DNA from: Sarocladium kiliense
Lineage: Eukaryota > Ascomycota > Sordariomycetes > Hypocreales > Sarocladiaceae
Reading direction: 5' to 3'
NCBI GenBank assembly: GCA_030734395.1
Contig: JAUZTG010000047.1
Location: forward strand, 598,719-662,718
DNA: 64,000 bases
A program made the translations under genes and the position numbers. The notes beneath the pieces are model-generated. The model was given only the letters and a program-made list of their open reading frames with translations. It did no database searches and was not told where the DNA came from. Shown in pieces: positions 40,193-51,322 of the stretch (position 1 is the stretch's first letter; the number at the start of each line of letters is the position of its first letter).

Positions 40193-40313
40193 TTGCGTAA
40201 GGAAAGTTGTGTAAGGAAAGTGGTGTAAGGAAAGTTGTGTAAGGAAAGTTGTGTAAGGAAGGTTCGGATTGCGTAAGGAAAGTGGTGTAAGGAAAGTGGT
40301 GTAAGGAAAGTGG
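40193..40313 (+). repeat. Minisatellite, 14-bp unit
   Basis: About eight units of GTGTAAGGAAAGTG/T, interrupted once by ggttcggattgc, which itself repeats the start of the array (gattgcgtaagg at 40191 and 40266). The open frames across it are repeat artefacts. Confidence 0.9.
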
Positions 40314-41587
40314 TGTCTCGCCGAGCCTGAGCTGCATAGCACGCAGATCAGCTGGGGCGAACTCCATTGGGCCATTCAGCGCAGGCATAATTGGGCTCGA
40401 GATATCCAGCTCAGGCTCAGTTCAGCCCGAGATATGTAGCGCGAGCCCATTCCGGCTCGAGCCATATAACGTCCATCCCTGTGTCGCGAGCCACCCTCCG
40501 TGGCGAGCCAATATGCAGGTACTTTGCCTTTAAAACAGTCTTACATTTGCACAAATGCATTTTTATGCTTGCTTCCGCCTGAACCATATTGTCGTATCAC
40601 CATTATATAGATATATAGCAAGTTTTACAAGAATTCATCGCGGCTATAGAGAGTAATTATTGGTGGTAAATTCCAACCTGGATTAATAGTACTCTCTCGC
40701 ACCACGCTGCAAGACGATCACCGCGTCTCTAATCCTCTGAATGTTGTGTAAATTACTCTTTCCGGGCATTCAATTATTGAAACAGTTTTATAAAGTCATT
40801 AACAGTCTTGAGGTTGCCTGAAAGCATATTTGAGAGCATTTCGCGACGCCAAGATGTACATTCCAAAATAACGGAATGCTCAATCCGGCTAGCGCAGAAG
40901 GTGCCGAAACGGTGGTCGGCTTCAGAAATCAACACTTCTTAAGGCGCACTGTGTCCCTGTCCTTTCTTAAATTTCATGACATTCCATACTCGCCACTTCG
41001 ATCAATTTCGTGGCATCGAACCCGGTTTTTAAGAATGGTTGTTCTGTCGATTTTCTTCTAAGACTTGTGTTGGCTGTCTTTTAGCCAGCCATCTTCACAT
41101 ATGGAGATTCAGCTATCTAGCTATGTAGAAGGCGTTCAAACTCTTTGGCTCCGTCGCTGCCATCTCCACCAGCAGGACCATCACCAATAGTTACTCCTCA
41201 CACCTCCATTTACAGCAATTGCGTGAATTTTTCAGATTTCCGCTGCCCTTGCCATTGCTTCATCGAGGACACCGCTCGTACCATTGATCGACCCTTGTTA
41301 CGGAAGGCCACCAGGATGGTCTTAGGGATCTGGCTGGTGCGGTTTCACCTGCGGGCCGCTGTGGAGGCCCCACTTTAAGCCTAACATCTGAGGCCGCTCC
41401 ACCTGGCGTGGCTTCTATCAATAAACATACGCTACGCCTCGTGAAAAGCCTCCGGATTTGACTTCTAACGAAGACTGGACCACGCTGACGCTCCTCCTGG
41501 AAAGCCCGCTACTGCCAGGCCCATACAGTTCCTGTACACATGCTCAATATGTGACCTGCATCCCATGATTGGCGTCGACACGTTTCA
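40314..41587. other. Intergenic, no gene seen
   Basis: 40330-40470 holds three loose copies of a GGCTCGAGATAT...AGC word. 40600-41100 is AT-richer than the surroundings. No coding feature was recognised. Confidence 0.45.
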
Positions 41588-42421
41588 ATGAATCCCAAGA
41601 GAACATTCCCAATCGAAGTACCAGACTCGAGCCATCACTCGTCGAAGCGACTAAGATCCTCGGAGGTCGCCTTCGATGGCGGGCACGGAGACTACACGAT
41701 CGCCTGGATATGCGCGCTTCCCTTAGAATTAGCAGCATCGCGCACCATGCTGGATGGGGAACATCCACTCCTATCCACCGGCCCAGGTGACGACAATGGA
41801 TATATCCTTGGACACATTGACCAGCACAACATAGTCATGGCATGCTTGCCAGGGCAGTACGGGACAAACGCTGCTGCGACCGTGGCCACCAACCTAAAGC
41901 GAACTTTCTCGAGCATCCGTGCTACCTTGATGGTCGGCATCGGCGGCGGTTCTCCCATCAACGCCGATTTGTATCTTGGGGACGTCGTTGTCGGCACGAG
42001 GGTAATGCAATACGACATGGGCAAGGAGGTTGGAGATAGGCGATTTCAGATAACAGCCGACCCGAAAATACCTCCAGCGCTACTTAATTCCGCCGTCTCC
42101 AATTTGCGATCGAAGCATATGCCGAATACTTCGAGCCTTCGAATGGCCACACTCCTTCGCGCCAGATGTGGGGACCTTGTCCGTCCTATCCAGCCCGATC
42201 GTCTTTTCCAAGCCACATATGAACACCCTCCCGGTGCGACGAGTTGCGATGAATGTGATCCAGAGAGACTGCAACCACGAGATGTACGTCTCTCGGACGA
42301 ACCCAAGATCCACTATGGGGTTATCGCCTCGGGCAACAGGGTCATGAAGAACGGGGAAACACGCGATGCCATTTCAAGGAAACTTGAGGCCGTTTGTGCA
42401 AGAAATAGTCACAATGGATAG
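41588..42421 (+). pseudogene. Truncated PNP/UDP-phosphorylase-domain protein (fungal NLR-type head)
   Basis: A 277-codon frame. After a short basic tail come the hallmarks of the nucleoside-phosphorylase domain found at the N-terminus of many fungal NLR-like proteins: YTIAWICALPLELAASRTML, ACLPGQYGTNAAATVA, MVGIGGGSPI...LGDVVVG, and HYGVIASGNRVMKNGETRD. The domain's usual end (a FEMEAAG-type nucleoside-site loop and the following RGICDY strand) is absent. The frame turns into unrelated sequence after ISRKLE and stops. No NB-ARC or repeat domain follows, so this is a detached and incomplete head. Confidence 0.7.
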
Positions 42422-43014
42422 TGGCTTAACCTCCGTCGCGGATAGCCCAACAGTGCCAGTTGACCCGGCACTTTGGAATGCGTATGTGTCGCAAGGGGAC
42501 TAGCATGTCGATGTATGGGATAATGAGGTTGGTGGTCTTTGTATGCTAGTAAAGTCATTTGAATGGACGCCAGTCTTGCAAAAGAATAGAGCTGATGTTA
42601 CAGTAAGCACCATGAAAAGTGTTTGTCCTCAGCCACTCCTTCGGCTCTACCACGGCTGAATGTGGACCAATCAAAATACCTAGCAATTCAACACTTCGTT
42701 ACGTTGTCTCATGTGCGAGGTCTGAGCCTTCCCTAATCTTGATAATCTCGTCAAGTGCCTGAAATATCTGCTGCTACACCCTCCGTGACCTCGTGAACGC
42801 TAGCGAGTGAAACCAAGCTTCCCAGTTCCCTACACCACTTCAGAGCAACCACTTCAGAGCAACCACTTCAAAGCCAGTACATTGCCGCGTCCCTTCTTCC
42901 ACTCCTCCACCTTTCCTTTCGTCAATTTCTACCTCAGTATCATATTTCCATCCGGTCGCTCGCCTTCGCCGTCGCTCTCAAGCATGGCGCCCCAACCCCG
43001 CCCCAGCTGAACCA
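42422..43014. other. Upstream region of the HET gene
   Basis: No gene was seen. 42840-42960 is C/T-rich (ccactcctccacctttccttt), as is common before transcription starts in filamentous fungi. A 15-bp direct repeat, agagcaaccacttca, lies at about 42842-42871. Confidence 0.5.
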
Positions 43015-45240
43015 ATGCTGGTACGAATGAACCTGCGGAGGAAACACGTACTGCCGATGAGATGGGTCGAGCGGCTCACGCGGCACGTCTTGGCTGGCAT
43101 GTCGGGAATGTGGCTACGACTCACTGGCTGGGCCTGGCGGTCCTCGCTGTCCGCCCCGGAGGAGCCGCCCACCAGGTTCGCATACTCGGACAAGCTGGAC
43201 CAGCACAACGTGCGGCTCGTCCGCCTCCCTGATGCCGGGGGCTCGACATTGGACTTTACGATTGAGACTTTCGTGCTGGACCAGCTGCCGCCTTACATCG
43301 CCCTATCTTACACCTGGGGCCCCGCCCAGTCAGAACCAACATCGCCAACACCATCACCAAGCTCCTCTCTTCACAACGACACCATCAATCTCAACTCACG
43401 CACCTTCACCATCCTCCCAAACCTCCACACCGCCCTCCAATATGTCGTCTACGCCCGCCCGGGACAGTACCTCTGGGTCGACAGCATCTGCATCAATCAG
43501 GGCGACCTAGACGAGCGTGCAGCTCAGGTCGGCATCATGGACGCCGTATACACTGGCGCCTCGGAGACAATCATCTGGCTTGGCAAAGAGAACGAGCACA
43601 CAATCAGCGCGCTGCAAACGATCCGACAAATGGCAAATGGGGCGGAGGAGAAGATATTGGGCTACGCGAGGAAGCAGAAGCTGGGGGACGTTTTCGTCGC
43701 CGACGATCCGGATCTGCTGATGAAGAACGGATTGCCGCAGATGACGAGCGACGACTGGCTCCATCTGGGCGATCTGTACTCGCGCACCTGGTTCAGCCGC
43801 GTCTGGATGATCCAAGAGGTTGCCTTGTCGCGCAACCCGGCCTGCCTGATTGGCAGCCAGACGATCCCCTGGGATTCGATCGGCTATGCAGCTCTTCTCC
43901 TCGGAGCGTCCAATGCCCTCGTCGGGCTCTATGCTGTGGGCAAGGGCAGACAAAACGCACCTCTCGTCATGGGCATCACGCAGGCCATCAATTTCCAGAC
44001 CATGCGAGAGTGGTGCAGGGGGGATAGCAGCCCCCTACACGAAGCCTATGCGACCACGGACTTCTCTGCCGGCATTACGCGCTCAACCCCTGAGACCGGC
44101 CTCCTGAAGCTCCTCCTGGGGAGCAATGGCTTCCAGTCTAGCGTGCGGAGGGACCGCATATACGGCTTGCTGGGCATCCTCAACCGCCTCTCCAAACAGC
44201 AAGGCAATCCTCCCTTAACCCTAACTATCGACTACACCAGCTCTGATGACGAAGTTCTGTCCTCCCTAGCCCTCCGTCTCCTCCGCGAGACCGAGTCCCT
44301 GCACATCCTCTCCCTCAGCGGCGAAGCCAGCCGTGGAAACGACTCCCTCCTCCCCACCTGGATCCCCTCCTTCGAGAACGTCAACGCCCCAATCCTCGGC
44401 CCGTCGGCGCAGTACATGAAGCCCTTCGGCCTTCCCGGCGAAACTGACGACGACCCTGTCTTCTACATCGACGAACCCCACCTCCGCCTCCACGTCCAGG
44501 CCATGAGCCCCAACCTCGGCAGCATTGAGGAGCTCGGCGAGACATGGCAGGACATGACGGCTGGCCGCTTCACCGACTGTGTCCGCATCCTCCTCCACTG
44601 CGGCGCCCGTTACACCTTCACCAACCAGCCCATCGTCGAGGCCTTCTGGCGCACCCTCATCATGGACAACGACATGGCCCAGCGTCCCGCGCCCCGCCGC
44701 CTCGCCCAGTCCTTTCGCGAGTGGTTCTTTCTCATCACCCTCACCGCCCTCATCACCGGCCGCGAGCACAACCCCGGTCTCTTTGACCTCTTCGATACGC
44801 TCGAGCCGCTCTTCATCCTCGCCAACTCGCGGGACGAGACTGGTCTGCTGCCCAAGTCGGCCGAGATGGTCGACAAGGCCGCCTTGTTCGGCATCTACAG
44901 CGATCCCGGGAACCCGATGCTGCCCCAACCCGCGAGGGAGAGAATCCTATGGAACAAGGGCCGCGCGGCCGCGCCGTTCGAGGGCATGCTAAAAATCACC
45001 CTGCCGCCGGGAAGGAGGCTGGCGAGAACAGTTCGGGGCTACCTATGCCTCGTGCCGCTCAAGGCAGAGGTCGGGGACAAGCTCATGATCATCCGTGGGT
45101 GTCCTACCCCGCTGGTGCTGAGACGCGTCAAGGAGGAGATGGACTGTTTCAAGATCATTGGCGACGTGTACGTCCACGGAGCCATGTTTGGGGAACACGT
45201 TACGAAAGACTCCGTATGGCGGAACATAACGCTGGCATAG
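43015..45240 (+). CDS. HET-domain protein (741 aa), intact
   Basis: A single exon with ATG at 43015. The HET domain covers about residues 90-270: YIALSYTWG (94-102), LWVDSICINQ (153-162), QVGIMDAVYTGASETIIWLG (171-190) and WFSRVWMIQE (259-268). The rest is the typical less-conserved tail, including RDRIYGLLGIL and a terminal GDVYVHGAMFGE. HET domains drive cell death when incompatible fungal individuals fuse. The trigger for this protein cannot be read from sequence. Residues 25-45 are hydrophobic/aromatic but too short for a confident membrane anchor. It is the only complete member of the allorecognition-type genes in this window. Confidence 0.9.
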   Translation: MLVRMNLRRKHVLPMRWVERLTRHVLAGMSGMWLRLTGWAWRSSLSAPEEPPTRFAYSDKLDQHNVRLVRLPDAGGSTLDFTIETFVLDQLPPYIALSYTWGPAQSEPTSPTPSPSSSLHNDTINLNSRTFTILPNLHTALQYVVYARPGQYLWVDSICINQGDLDERAAQVGIMDAVYTGASETIIWLGKENEHTISALQTIRQMANGAEEKILGYARKQKLGDVFVADDPDLLMKNGLPQMTSDDWLHLGDLYSRTWFSRVWMIQEVALSRNPACLIGSQTIPWDSIGYAALLLGASNALVGLYAVGKGRQNAPLVMGITQAINFQTMREWCRGDSSPLHEAYATTDFSAGITRSTPETGLLKLLLGSNGFQSSVRRDRIYGLLGILNRLSKQQGNPPLTLTIDYTSSDDEVLSSLALRLLRETESLHILSLSGEASRGNDSLLPTWIPSFENVNAPILGPSAQYMKPFGLPGETDDDPVFYIDEPHLRLHVQAMSPNLGSIEELGETWQDMTAGRFTDCVRILLHCGARYTFTNQPIVEAFWRTLIMDNDMAQRPAPRRLAQSFREWFFLITLTALITGREHNPGLFDLFDTLEPLFILANSRDETGLLPKSAEMVDKAALFGIYSDPGNPMLPQPARERILWNKGRAAAPFEGMLKITLPPGRRLARTVRGYLCLVPLKAEVGDKLMIIRGCPTPLVLRRVKEEMDCFKIIGDVYVHGAMFGEHVTKDSVWRNITLA

Positions 45241-45504
45241 GCTTTTCGAATACTCTGTGTCTGCGTACTACCTGGCGTCCATCTGCCACATTGAATCGAG
45301 CTACATGAAGCACTCTAGGTCTGTGCTCGCTTGCAGGAACTTGTAGGATAAGCGACAACCACAAAGGGGTATGGGAACCTTGAGGATTACACTGTACTTT
45401 GTGTTTCACCTCTCCCGGCCTCTTCTAGGATCTTGCGTGATGAGATAGTTTGGACATACAGCCTGAAATATCTACACCTTGAATTATTGACACTTCAGAT
45501 CTGT

Positions 45505-46150
45505 CTATGAATTCTTCTGTCTCTTCGGCAATTGCGTTGTGCAGGCGGGTGCCGTCCGTTTGGTAGTTCGGCTGCTCACTGGCATCTCTTCGGAAATTCG
45601 CAGCAGAAGATTTTCAATGCGTTCAAGCCTGTCATTGATCATGCGGAATTGTCGAAAATACTCGGGGTTTCCGGAACATAAGTGGCTTTTCGAGGCTTTC
45701 TTGCCCTTTTCCCTGTTGTTGCGGCGAATACCCACTCTTTCACCAGAGCCGGTGGTGGAAGGTAACATAGCAACTCTTGTGGTAGGAATTTCGTGCTTCG
45801 CTAACAGTAAAAGCTCTCGAGGACCATGAAAAGACTGTCCTAAGATTTCTGTAGTAACAGGTTGGGTATCAAGCTTTGCCGCGCCTTGTTAGCTTTTCTA
45901 GGATCAAGTGAACGTGAGAGCCATCGGGGTTCACCTCTTGGTACACATCGGCGTCTTCGTCAACAGCAGCTTCTCCGATATTCCCTTCATCCCCTAACTC
46001 ATTGGGCCAAGTGTCGTTCATTCGGTCAAAGTTGTCGCCGAACTTGGTAGTGGTACTGGAGCCTATCTCATTCTCCACAGCATCGTCGTCGTATCGAGAA
46101 GGCTGCTCTCTGAAGACAATGTCGTGTTGGTTGACTTTGGCACTTTTGCA
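45505..46150 (-). pseudogene. Unidentified remnant or two-exon gene
   Basis: The minus strand has two protein-like frames. About 46150-45869 reads hydrophilic and acidic (DIVFREQPSRYDDDAVENE ... LILEKLTRRGKA). 45830-45505 has a leucine-rich helix (MINDRLERIENLLLRISEE) and a basic Thr-rich tail. They could be joined by an intron near 45869-45830, but no convincing splice pair was found. No ATG-initiated start precedes the first. It may be a decayed transposon protein. Confidence 0.35.
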
Positions 46151-46638
46151 ACATCCAGGCTTGGCTTCCCAGGGTAGATGAAGGCTTTAGGGGAAACCAG
46201 GAAAGTGAACGGGACACGGCTATCAAGGCCTTATCTGGACTCGGCTGTTAGGTAGAGCAGGGGAGACTTTTACCCCTGATCAGGCTTTCCAGTGGCCTGC
46301 ACTGTGACTGAAGTGGCGTTGGCCGCGGGCCCCAGGATTTGATCACACCCCTTTCCGAGACTCAAGGCGACAAACTCTGAACTCAGCCCCCAGTAATTCG
46401 TGTACTCCTATATCTAAGCAAAATATGGAAAAGGGGGCTGTGCTGTGTCCCTTGGGTGTCGCTGTTCCACTGGATGACCGAAACACTGTCCTATGTCGTA
46501 TCGCCAAATGCACCAAAGGTCTCTCGAGTCTGAACGCTTGATACCGCCCAATGACGTCCATCCTCGGACATAGTCACCGTAGCATGGTTGGATGCAGGAA
46601 ACAGAGCCTAGCAAACGATCTGCGCACTATGTTCATAC
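46151..46638. other. Intergenic, no gene seen
   Basis: Short open frames only. Confidence 0.45.
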
Positions 46639-47613
46639 CTAGTGGTGCGAAACTAAAGCAACATGCTCGCCCTTGCCTCCGCACATCATGTCCATCACAA
46701 CTGAACAGTCAGCCTCAAGCCTGCGGCGCCCGAAACTCGCCTGCCCCTCGAACCTCTGAGTATCCTCGTTGTATCGCAACTCTATAGGAAACCAATCCGC
46801 GTTTGCTCTCACTTCAATAGACATACTTGTAGCGTAACACAGCAAGTACTCCCCGGGAATCTCCTCGTCTTTCTCACTTTTCTCATCGCTGACCCAACAA
46901 TAGTGTCCCCTACCACGCTTCCAGGTGTACGTAGATAATCCTGACGAATCATTCCAGTACACGTAAGCCCGTGTTGCAGATATGTTGACAGTGCTGCCGA
47001 CCTTGACCCTTTTGCGGCTCGTGGGGGCGCTCCGCTTTCGCTTCTTCGATGGGCTCGTCGAGAGGCAGGCAACGGAGCTGAGATGAAGCTGAGTTTCAAC
47101 TTCAACAAGCCGATCGCGGAGGGCAGCGTCCTCGACGGCAAGATCCCTCACAGTATTCCCAACTTCCACAATAGTAGTGGAGGTTCCAGAATCGACGCCG
47201 TTGTGATCGAGGTAGACAGCTTCCACTGTTGAGTTGTTATCGCCATCATTGTACACGACCGAATCGGGCTCCTCGATGCGGTCATCACGAAGTGTTGTGT
47301 CTGGAGCAACAAGCGCGTCACTCAGCTTCCAATCGTGTTCAGCCTCAGGTGCACGTGCAACAGCATCGATGTCGGTCTTGGCATCGTTTGCAGCACCGTC
47401 TGGTATGCCCTCGCCGTCATCGTCGTCTGAGTCTTCTTCCGCTCCAGGCTGAATGGGATTGACCATACTGGCTGTCGTGTCGACTCCAAGGACGTCCTCG
47501 AACTCGTACTCTTCGTCGGTGTCGTCGGCGTCATCGCCACTGATAACGATGACCTCAAGATCATCGACGGTAACTTCAGGGGACTTTCCCCGAAGCTCCG
47601 TGAGAATCGCCAT
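46639..47613 (-). CDS. Acidic protein with coiled coil and NLS (324 aa)
   Basis: A single exon from ATG 47613, preceded on the minus strand by a CT-rich leader (tctctttccacctctctctg), as in expressed fungal genes. Residues 1-120 are very acidic (DDADDTDEEYEFED, EEDSDDDDGEG). A heptad-like segment (VEDAALRDRLVEVETQLHL) follows, then a bipartite NLS-like PSKKRKRSAPTSRKRVKV. A folded C-terminal part contains YVYWNDSSGLSTYTWKRG, HYCWVSDE and YLLCYATSMSIEVRA. It is probably nuclear. No catalytic motif or known family was recognised. Confidence 0.55.
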   Translation of the reverse strand: MAILTELRGKSPEVTVDDLEVIVISGDDADDTDEEYEFEDVLGVDTTASMVNPIQPGAEEDSDDDDGEGIPDGAANDAKTDIDAVARAPEAEHDWKLSDALVAPDTTLRDDRIEEPDSVVYNDGDNNSTVEAVYLDHNGVDSGTSTTIVEVGNTVRDLAVEDAALRDRLVEVETQLHLSSVACLSTSPSKKRKRSAPTSRKRVKVGSTVNISATRAYVYWNDSSGLSTYTWKRGRGHYCWVSDEKSEKDEEIPGEYLLCYATSMSIEVRANADWFPIELRYNEDTQRFEGQASFGRRRLEADCSVVMDMMCGGKGEHVALVSHH

Positions 47614-48021
47614 ACTTGCTGTGGGCGCTGGTGAAGGGAGGCAGAGAGAGGTGGAAAGAGAAGAGAGTTTGTTGCCTTGAGGGAAGGGGGTCCAGTATCC
47701 TTAAGTAGATAGGAGGTTGGGAAACCTCGGCTATGGCAGGCAGAGATCATCCTCCTGGCAAGGGGCGACCAGCAACGCAAGCCAACATGCTTCGCCTCCT
47801 TGCTGCACGAACACGGAGATGCCGCCTTAGGGTGCCAATGAACCAGTAATCCAAGATGGGGGTGTCGAGTCGAAGGAAGCATCAGGGATGATGACGGAAG
47901 GTGCCTCGCGGGTCTTCGAAAGGCTTTCGGCTGACATGGCACCGACGTATCATCTTCACTCCGCCTGTAGATGTACTAGGACTCGGTAGGCTCGTGATGA
48001 ATGTTTCGAGGGAGATCTGGC
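47614..48021. other. Promoter region and 3' flank
   Basis: Lies between the acidic-protein gene and the membrane-protein gene. No further gene was seen. Confidence 0.45.
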
Positions 48022-49061
48022 TTAGTTCTGGATTCTCTGGTGACTCCTTTGGTGCTCCTCAGTGCAGTGCGAAGCTACAAGCTCTACCGCATCCGTACTG
48101 GAATCCAGCGTCATCCACCTATGAAGAGAGTCCCAGGCTTGGTTCACTATCATCCAGACCTCCGTGAAGACATCGTGGAACGCATATGTGAAGGAGACGA
48201 TCTGAACAATTAGTATGGGTCCCCTCAAGATCTGGGTGTGACTTGCCGGTACTATTCTAAGTCTGAGAGAACCGTCGGAGCCCCAGCCGGTGAGCTGTGC
48301 GCCAGCTACAGGACAAACTACGATCATGCTGACGATCGAGACTGTCTGAATAGTTAGGTGACCCAGCATCTGACGGATCTTTGGCGTATTGCGGAACGTA
48401 TTCCCGCCGGGCCTGCCCTCGAAGCCACGCTTCTCCCGTATGAAGGCCAGCCACTCCCAGGTCATCCAAATTCGAAAAGAACCAGCACTTATAGACAGCA
48501 TGACGACTCCAATGTTCTGCCTTTTCTCCGCCAGACCAGTACCTGCTAGGAAGACACCGGAACAAAGTACGAGGGCGCCTAATAAGACCCCGGGACGGAA
48601 AGATCGTTGTTCAGCATGCCAGGAGCCAGCTCTCCAACAGGCCTGGTTTCGTCTCGTCAGTTATGAAAAGTCTCGTAGACGGACAATACTCTTACCTGCC
48701 CTATCATGCTCCAGAGGACCACGGAACCAGATGTAAACACCAGCCAGTCATCTCCTTTGATGAGTGCCAGTACACCAAAAGAGATGCCCGTGCCGAGAGA
48801 GATGATGCCATGGACGATAACAATAGATAAAAAGGCGTAATAATACCTGGCACTCAGCCTTTCTGTGGCATGGCCGGTACCAGGACCTTGCTTTTTCACA
48901 AGATAGATGCGGTGCACTCGCAAAACACACGCCAGAAGGCTAGCTCCCCAGGACACAAGCACAAGACCACGAGAGAGACGGCTGGCGTTCATATCACTTA
49001 AAGATGCCAGAATAGTGGACGCTGATATTGTAAAAGGGATCTCATGCTCTGGGTTCAGCAT
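48022..49061 (-). CDS. Multi-pass membrane protein, two exons (about 328 aa)
   Basis: Exon 1 is 49061-48696 and exon 2 is 48642-48022. The 53-nt intron has donor CAG|GTAAGA and acceptor ACCAG, phase 0. Hydrophobic segments include GLVLVSWGASLLACVLRV, YYYAFLSIVIVHGIISLGTG, VFTSGSVVLWSMIG, VLLGALVLCSGVFLAGTG, TIQTVSIVSMIVVCPVAG and LIVQIVSFTYAFHDVF, giving about six or seven helices. No transporter or receptor signature was recognised. The gene may begin further upstream: a frame at 49294-49090 (WNYEFDPRPLYSAVCWVEIP) looks like a lumenal Cys-containing exon that could join just before codon 1. Confidence 0.6.
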
Positions 49062-49546
49062 CTGGGCTTGTGGGACTTAAGTACTGCAGACACGTCTTGA
49101 GTGGTCAGGGGATTCGCACGGTTGACCAGTTCGCACCGTCCCCCACACGGGATCTCGACCCAACACACTGCCGAGTAAAGGGGGCGTGGATCAAACTCAT
49201 AGTTCCAAGCATACTGACGAGAATGGGATAGTGGCTTCTGGCGGTTCCGACGCATGACAGTCGTGCCGCTCCACATGTTGCAATAGACCACCACGAAATG
49301 ATCCTCAGCTGGAGAGAGGGTTGCTGCAATCCAGGGCCAGATTGGAGATGATCGGGCGAACCAATTTACGCTATCGCTACACGGATTGTTGCGGTTTCAC
49401 GTAACAGTACTGCTTAGCTTGCTATGAGAGGAATGACTGGGTAATCACTGTGGTAGTCCTTCACTACAAAAGGAGAAGTACATGTAGGGAATAAGGCTCG
49501 TCCTTCTTTTGTTTCGTCGTATCATCTGGATCACCCGGATGTGTGA
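49062..49546. other. Possible upstream exon of the membrane protein; otherwise empty
   Basis: The minus-strand frame 49294-49090 is protein-like, with several Cys, and ends where the membrane-protein frame starts. The best junction uses a non-standard GTCAAC donor, so the connection is unproven. Confidence 0.4.
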
Positions 49547-50150
49547 TTAGAATGACAATCTCTCGAGCTCCTTCTCTGTAAAAACGGCCTTCTCCAGCAT
49601 CTCATCAATATTTGCATGTTCATCACCCTTGGAGCCGCCAGCATGGCTGTCTTTGTGTCCTCCATTCGTGGAAGTATTTGGCTCCGGGCCCTTCTTGGAA
49701 TCAGCCACCTGTGGCAGTTCATCCGACGCTGACGAGGCTGGAGCAGGAGCCACTTGACCTGGAGAGTGCTCATGATCACCAATGTCGATGGGTTTAAAGT
49801 CAGCTGTGTTGAATTGATACCGATTTCCGCTCGCAGGCTGGCTGTCGCCAGACTCAGAGACAACCTCAGGCGGGTCCTCAGACTATTAGATCTCAATGTC
49901 AGTTGGCTTCTAGTGAATGGTTGAATGGACTCACAGGGGGCTTCAGAGGGGCTGGATGACCGGAACCTTTCCCAGACTGTGCATCGGCTGCGCTTGAGCC
50001 GGAAGCCTTGAAAGAAGGGTTAACGGTGGGTCGTATAAAGACATTCTTGACTTGATCTATTGCTGCTGTTAGATAGGGTTCATCCCAGCGTGTTGGTTAC
50101 AGACCATCGACGCCTCTTGCTGCGACACCAGTGCTCGTATTGTCGGCCAT
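49547..50150 (-). CDS. Disordered hydrophilic protein, three exons (167 aa)
   Basis: Exons are 50150-50105, 50056-49935 and 49882-49547. Introns are 48 nt (GTCTGT...CTAAC...AATAG) and 52 nt (GTGAGT...CTAATAG). Every junction is in phase, and the product starts MADNTSTGVAARG and ends FTEKELERLSF. The composition is rich in Ser, Pro, Asp and Lys with no hydrophobic core until a short C-terminal helix (DEMLEKAVFTEKELERL). This suggests an intrinsically disordered protein with a binding helix. No family was recognised. The two clean introns with branch sites make the gene itself credible. Confidence 0.7.
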
Positions 50151-50870
50151 GTTGCGTTAAGAAATTTGAGACGATGTACTTCCTTTGACTGGACGATTTT
50201 CTGTGTCTAATTGCTCTGTTGAGAGACAGCCTCCTCCTTTTATAGATCGCCGTTCCAGCTACGGAGCCTGGTATATCATGGCTGATCACTGACCACGTAA
50301 CCTGCATCGATATGCTGAGCCAAACGAGGCTATTGCATCCGGATGTGTTGGCTTCTAGTGTGCTGTTGATGAATCCCTGACGCCTCCCACCACATGCGTC
50401 TAGACGCATCTGGCTACTACGTATGCGTAATGCGGCCCTGTTTCCGACCGAGTCAGCCTGACCTGGTGTGTATCTTCTACGGATAGGAATTACAAGACGT
50501 GCCCTCACATCGTCAACTCAAAGAATGATCGCACAGCGTGCGGGATATGAGCCCCGTGAGAAGCCGAACCGTGAGTCATGCGCCTGAATGAATGTGAAGC
50601 TGACTTCATCAATCTATGCTACAGCCGAGATGTACAGTGATGGCCCCATGCAAGAAAAGGCAGCAAACCTGGGGCTAACATGGCAAGGCTTGAAGTTTGC
50701 GTGTTTAGCATCGCGGACATGGACCTTCGGATATAGGATGAGTCCTGCAGGGATTGAGGCGCTGATCGCCACTGACCAATTAGTCCAGATAATTCTCTTC
50801 ATAGTTTACGCCTCACGGTTAGCTTTCCGAATTTTGCGGGCCCCAGCTGAGGTCAATAATGAGGGGCGGG
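50151..50870. other. Intergenic, no gene seen
   Basis: It contains the upstream region of the 167-aa gene. No other coding feature was recognised. Confidence 0.45.
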
Positions 50871-51062
50871 CGGTGCCACAAGCATGTGGTCAAAGGCGCT
50901 CCACAATGCCACACGTCCGAGGTCAATATGGAGGCGGGCGGTGCCACATGCTTGTGGTCACAGGCGCTCCACTATGCCACACGTCCGAGGTCAATATGGA
51001 GAGGTGCCACATGCCTGTGGTCACAGCGATCTGCAGTGCCACATGCCCGTGGTCAACGGCAA
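50871..51062 (+). repeat. Array of a TGCCACATG...TGTGGTCA word
   Basis: About two and a half units of about 70 bp. Each contains GTGCCACAWGCNTGTGGTCA (a short hairpin, CCACA-tgcc-TGTGG) and, in the first two, GCTCCACWATGCCACACGTC and GAGGTCAATATGGAG. The last unit is compressed and has a second copy of the hairpin word. The long open frames over it are artefacts. The word recurs in the opposite orientation at 53737-53815. Confidence 0.85.
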
Positions 51063-51322
51063 GAACACATGTTCATCAAAAAAGGTCGCAAGGAGGATTT
51101 ACTTTGGAATAGGAAATTGTAAGTCAATACTACCACGTCCGCCGCAATGCTCTCCGTTCCGCCTCCTCCAAGTCGCCGTTTGGCAGTCTCCCAATTGTCC
51201 AATCCTTATGCTTCAAGGACGAACGAGAATGCAGATTGCAAGCCACACCCACGTTTACGGGAGTGACTTATTCCTAGCAAGTTGTCAATCAGGCATCCTC
51301 TCAAAGATGTTGGATGGTCCAT

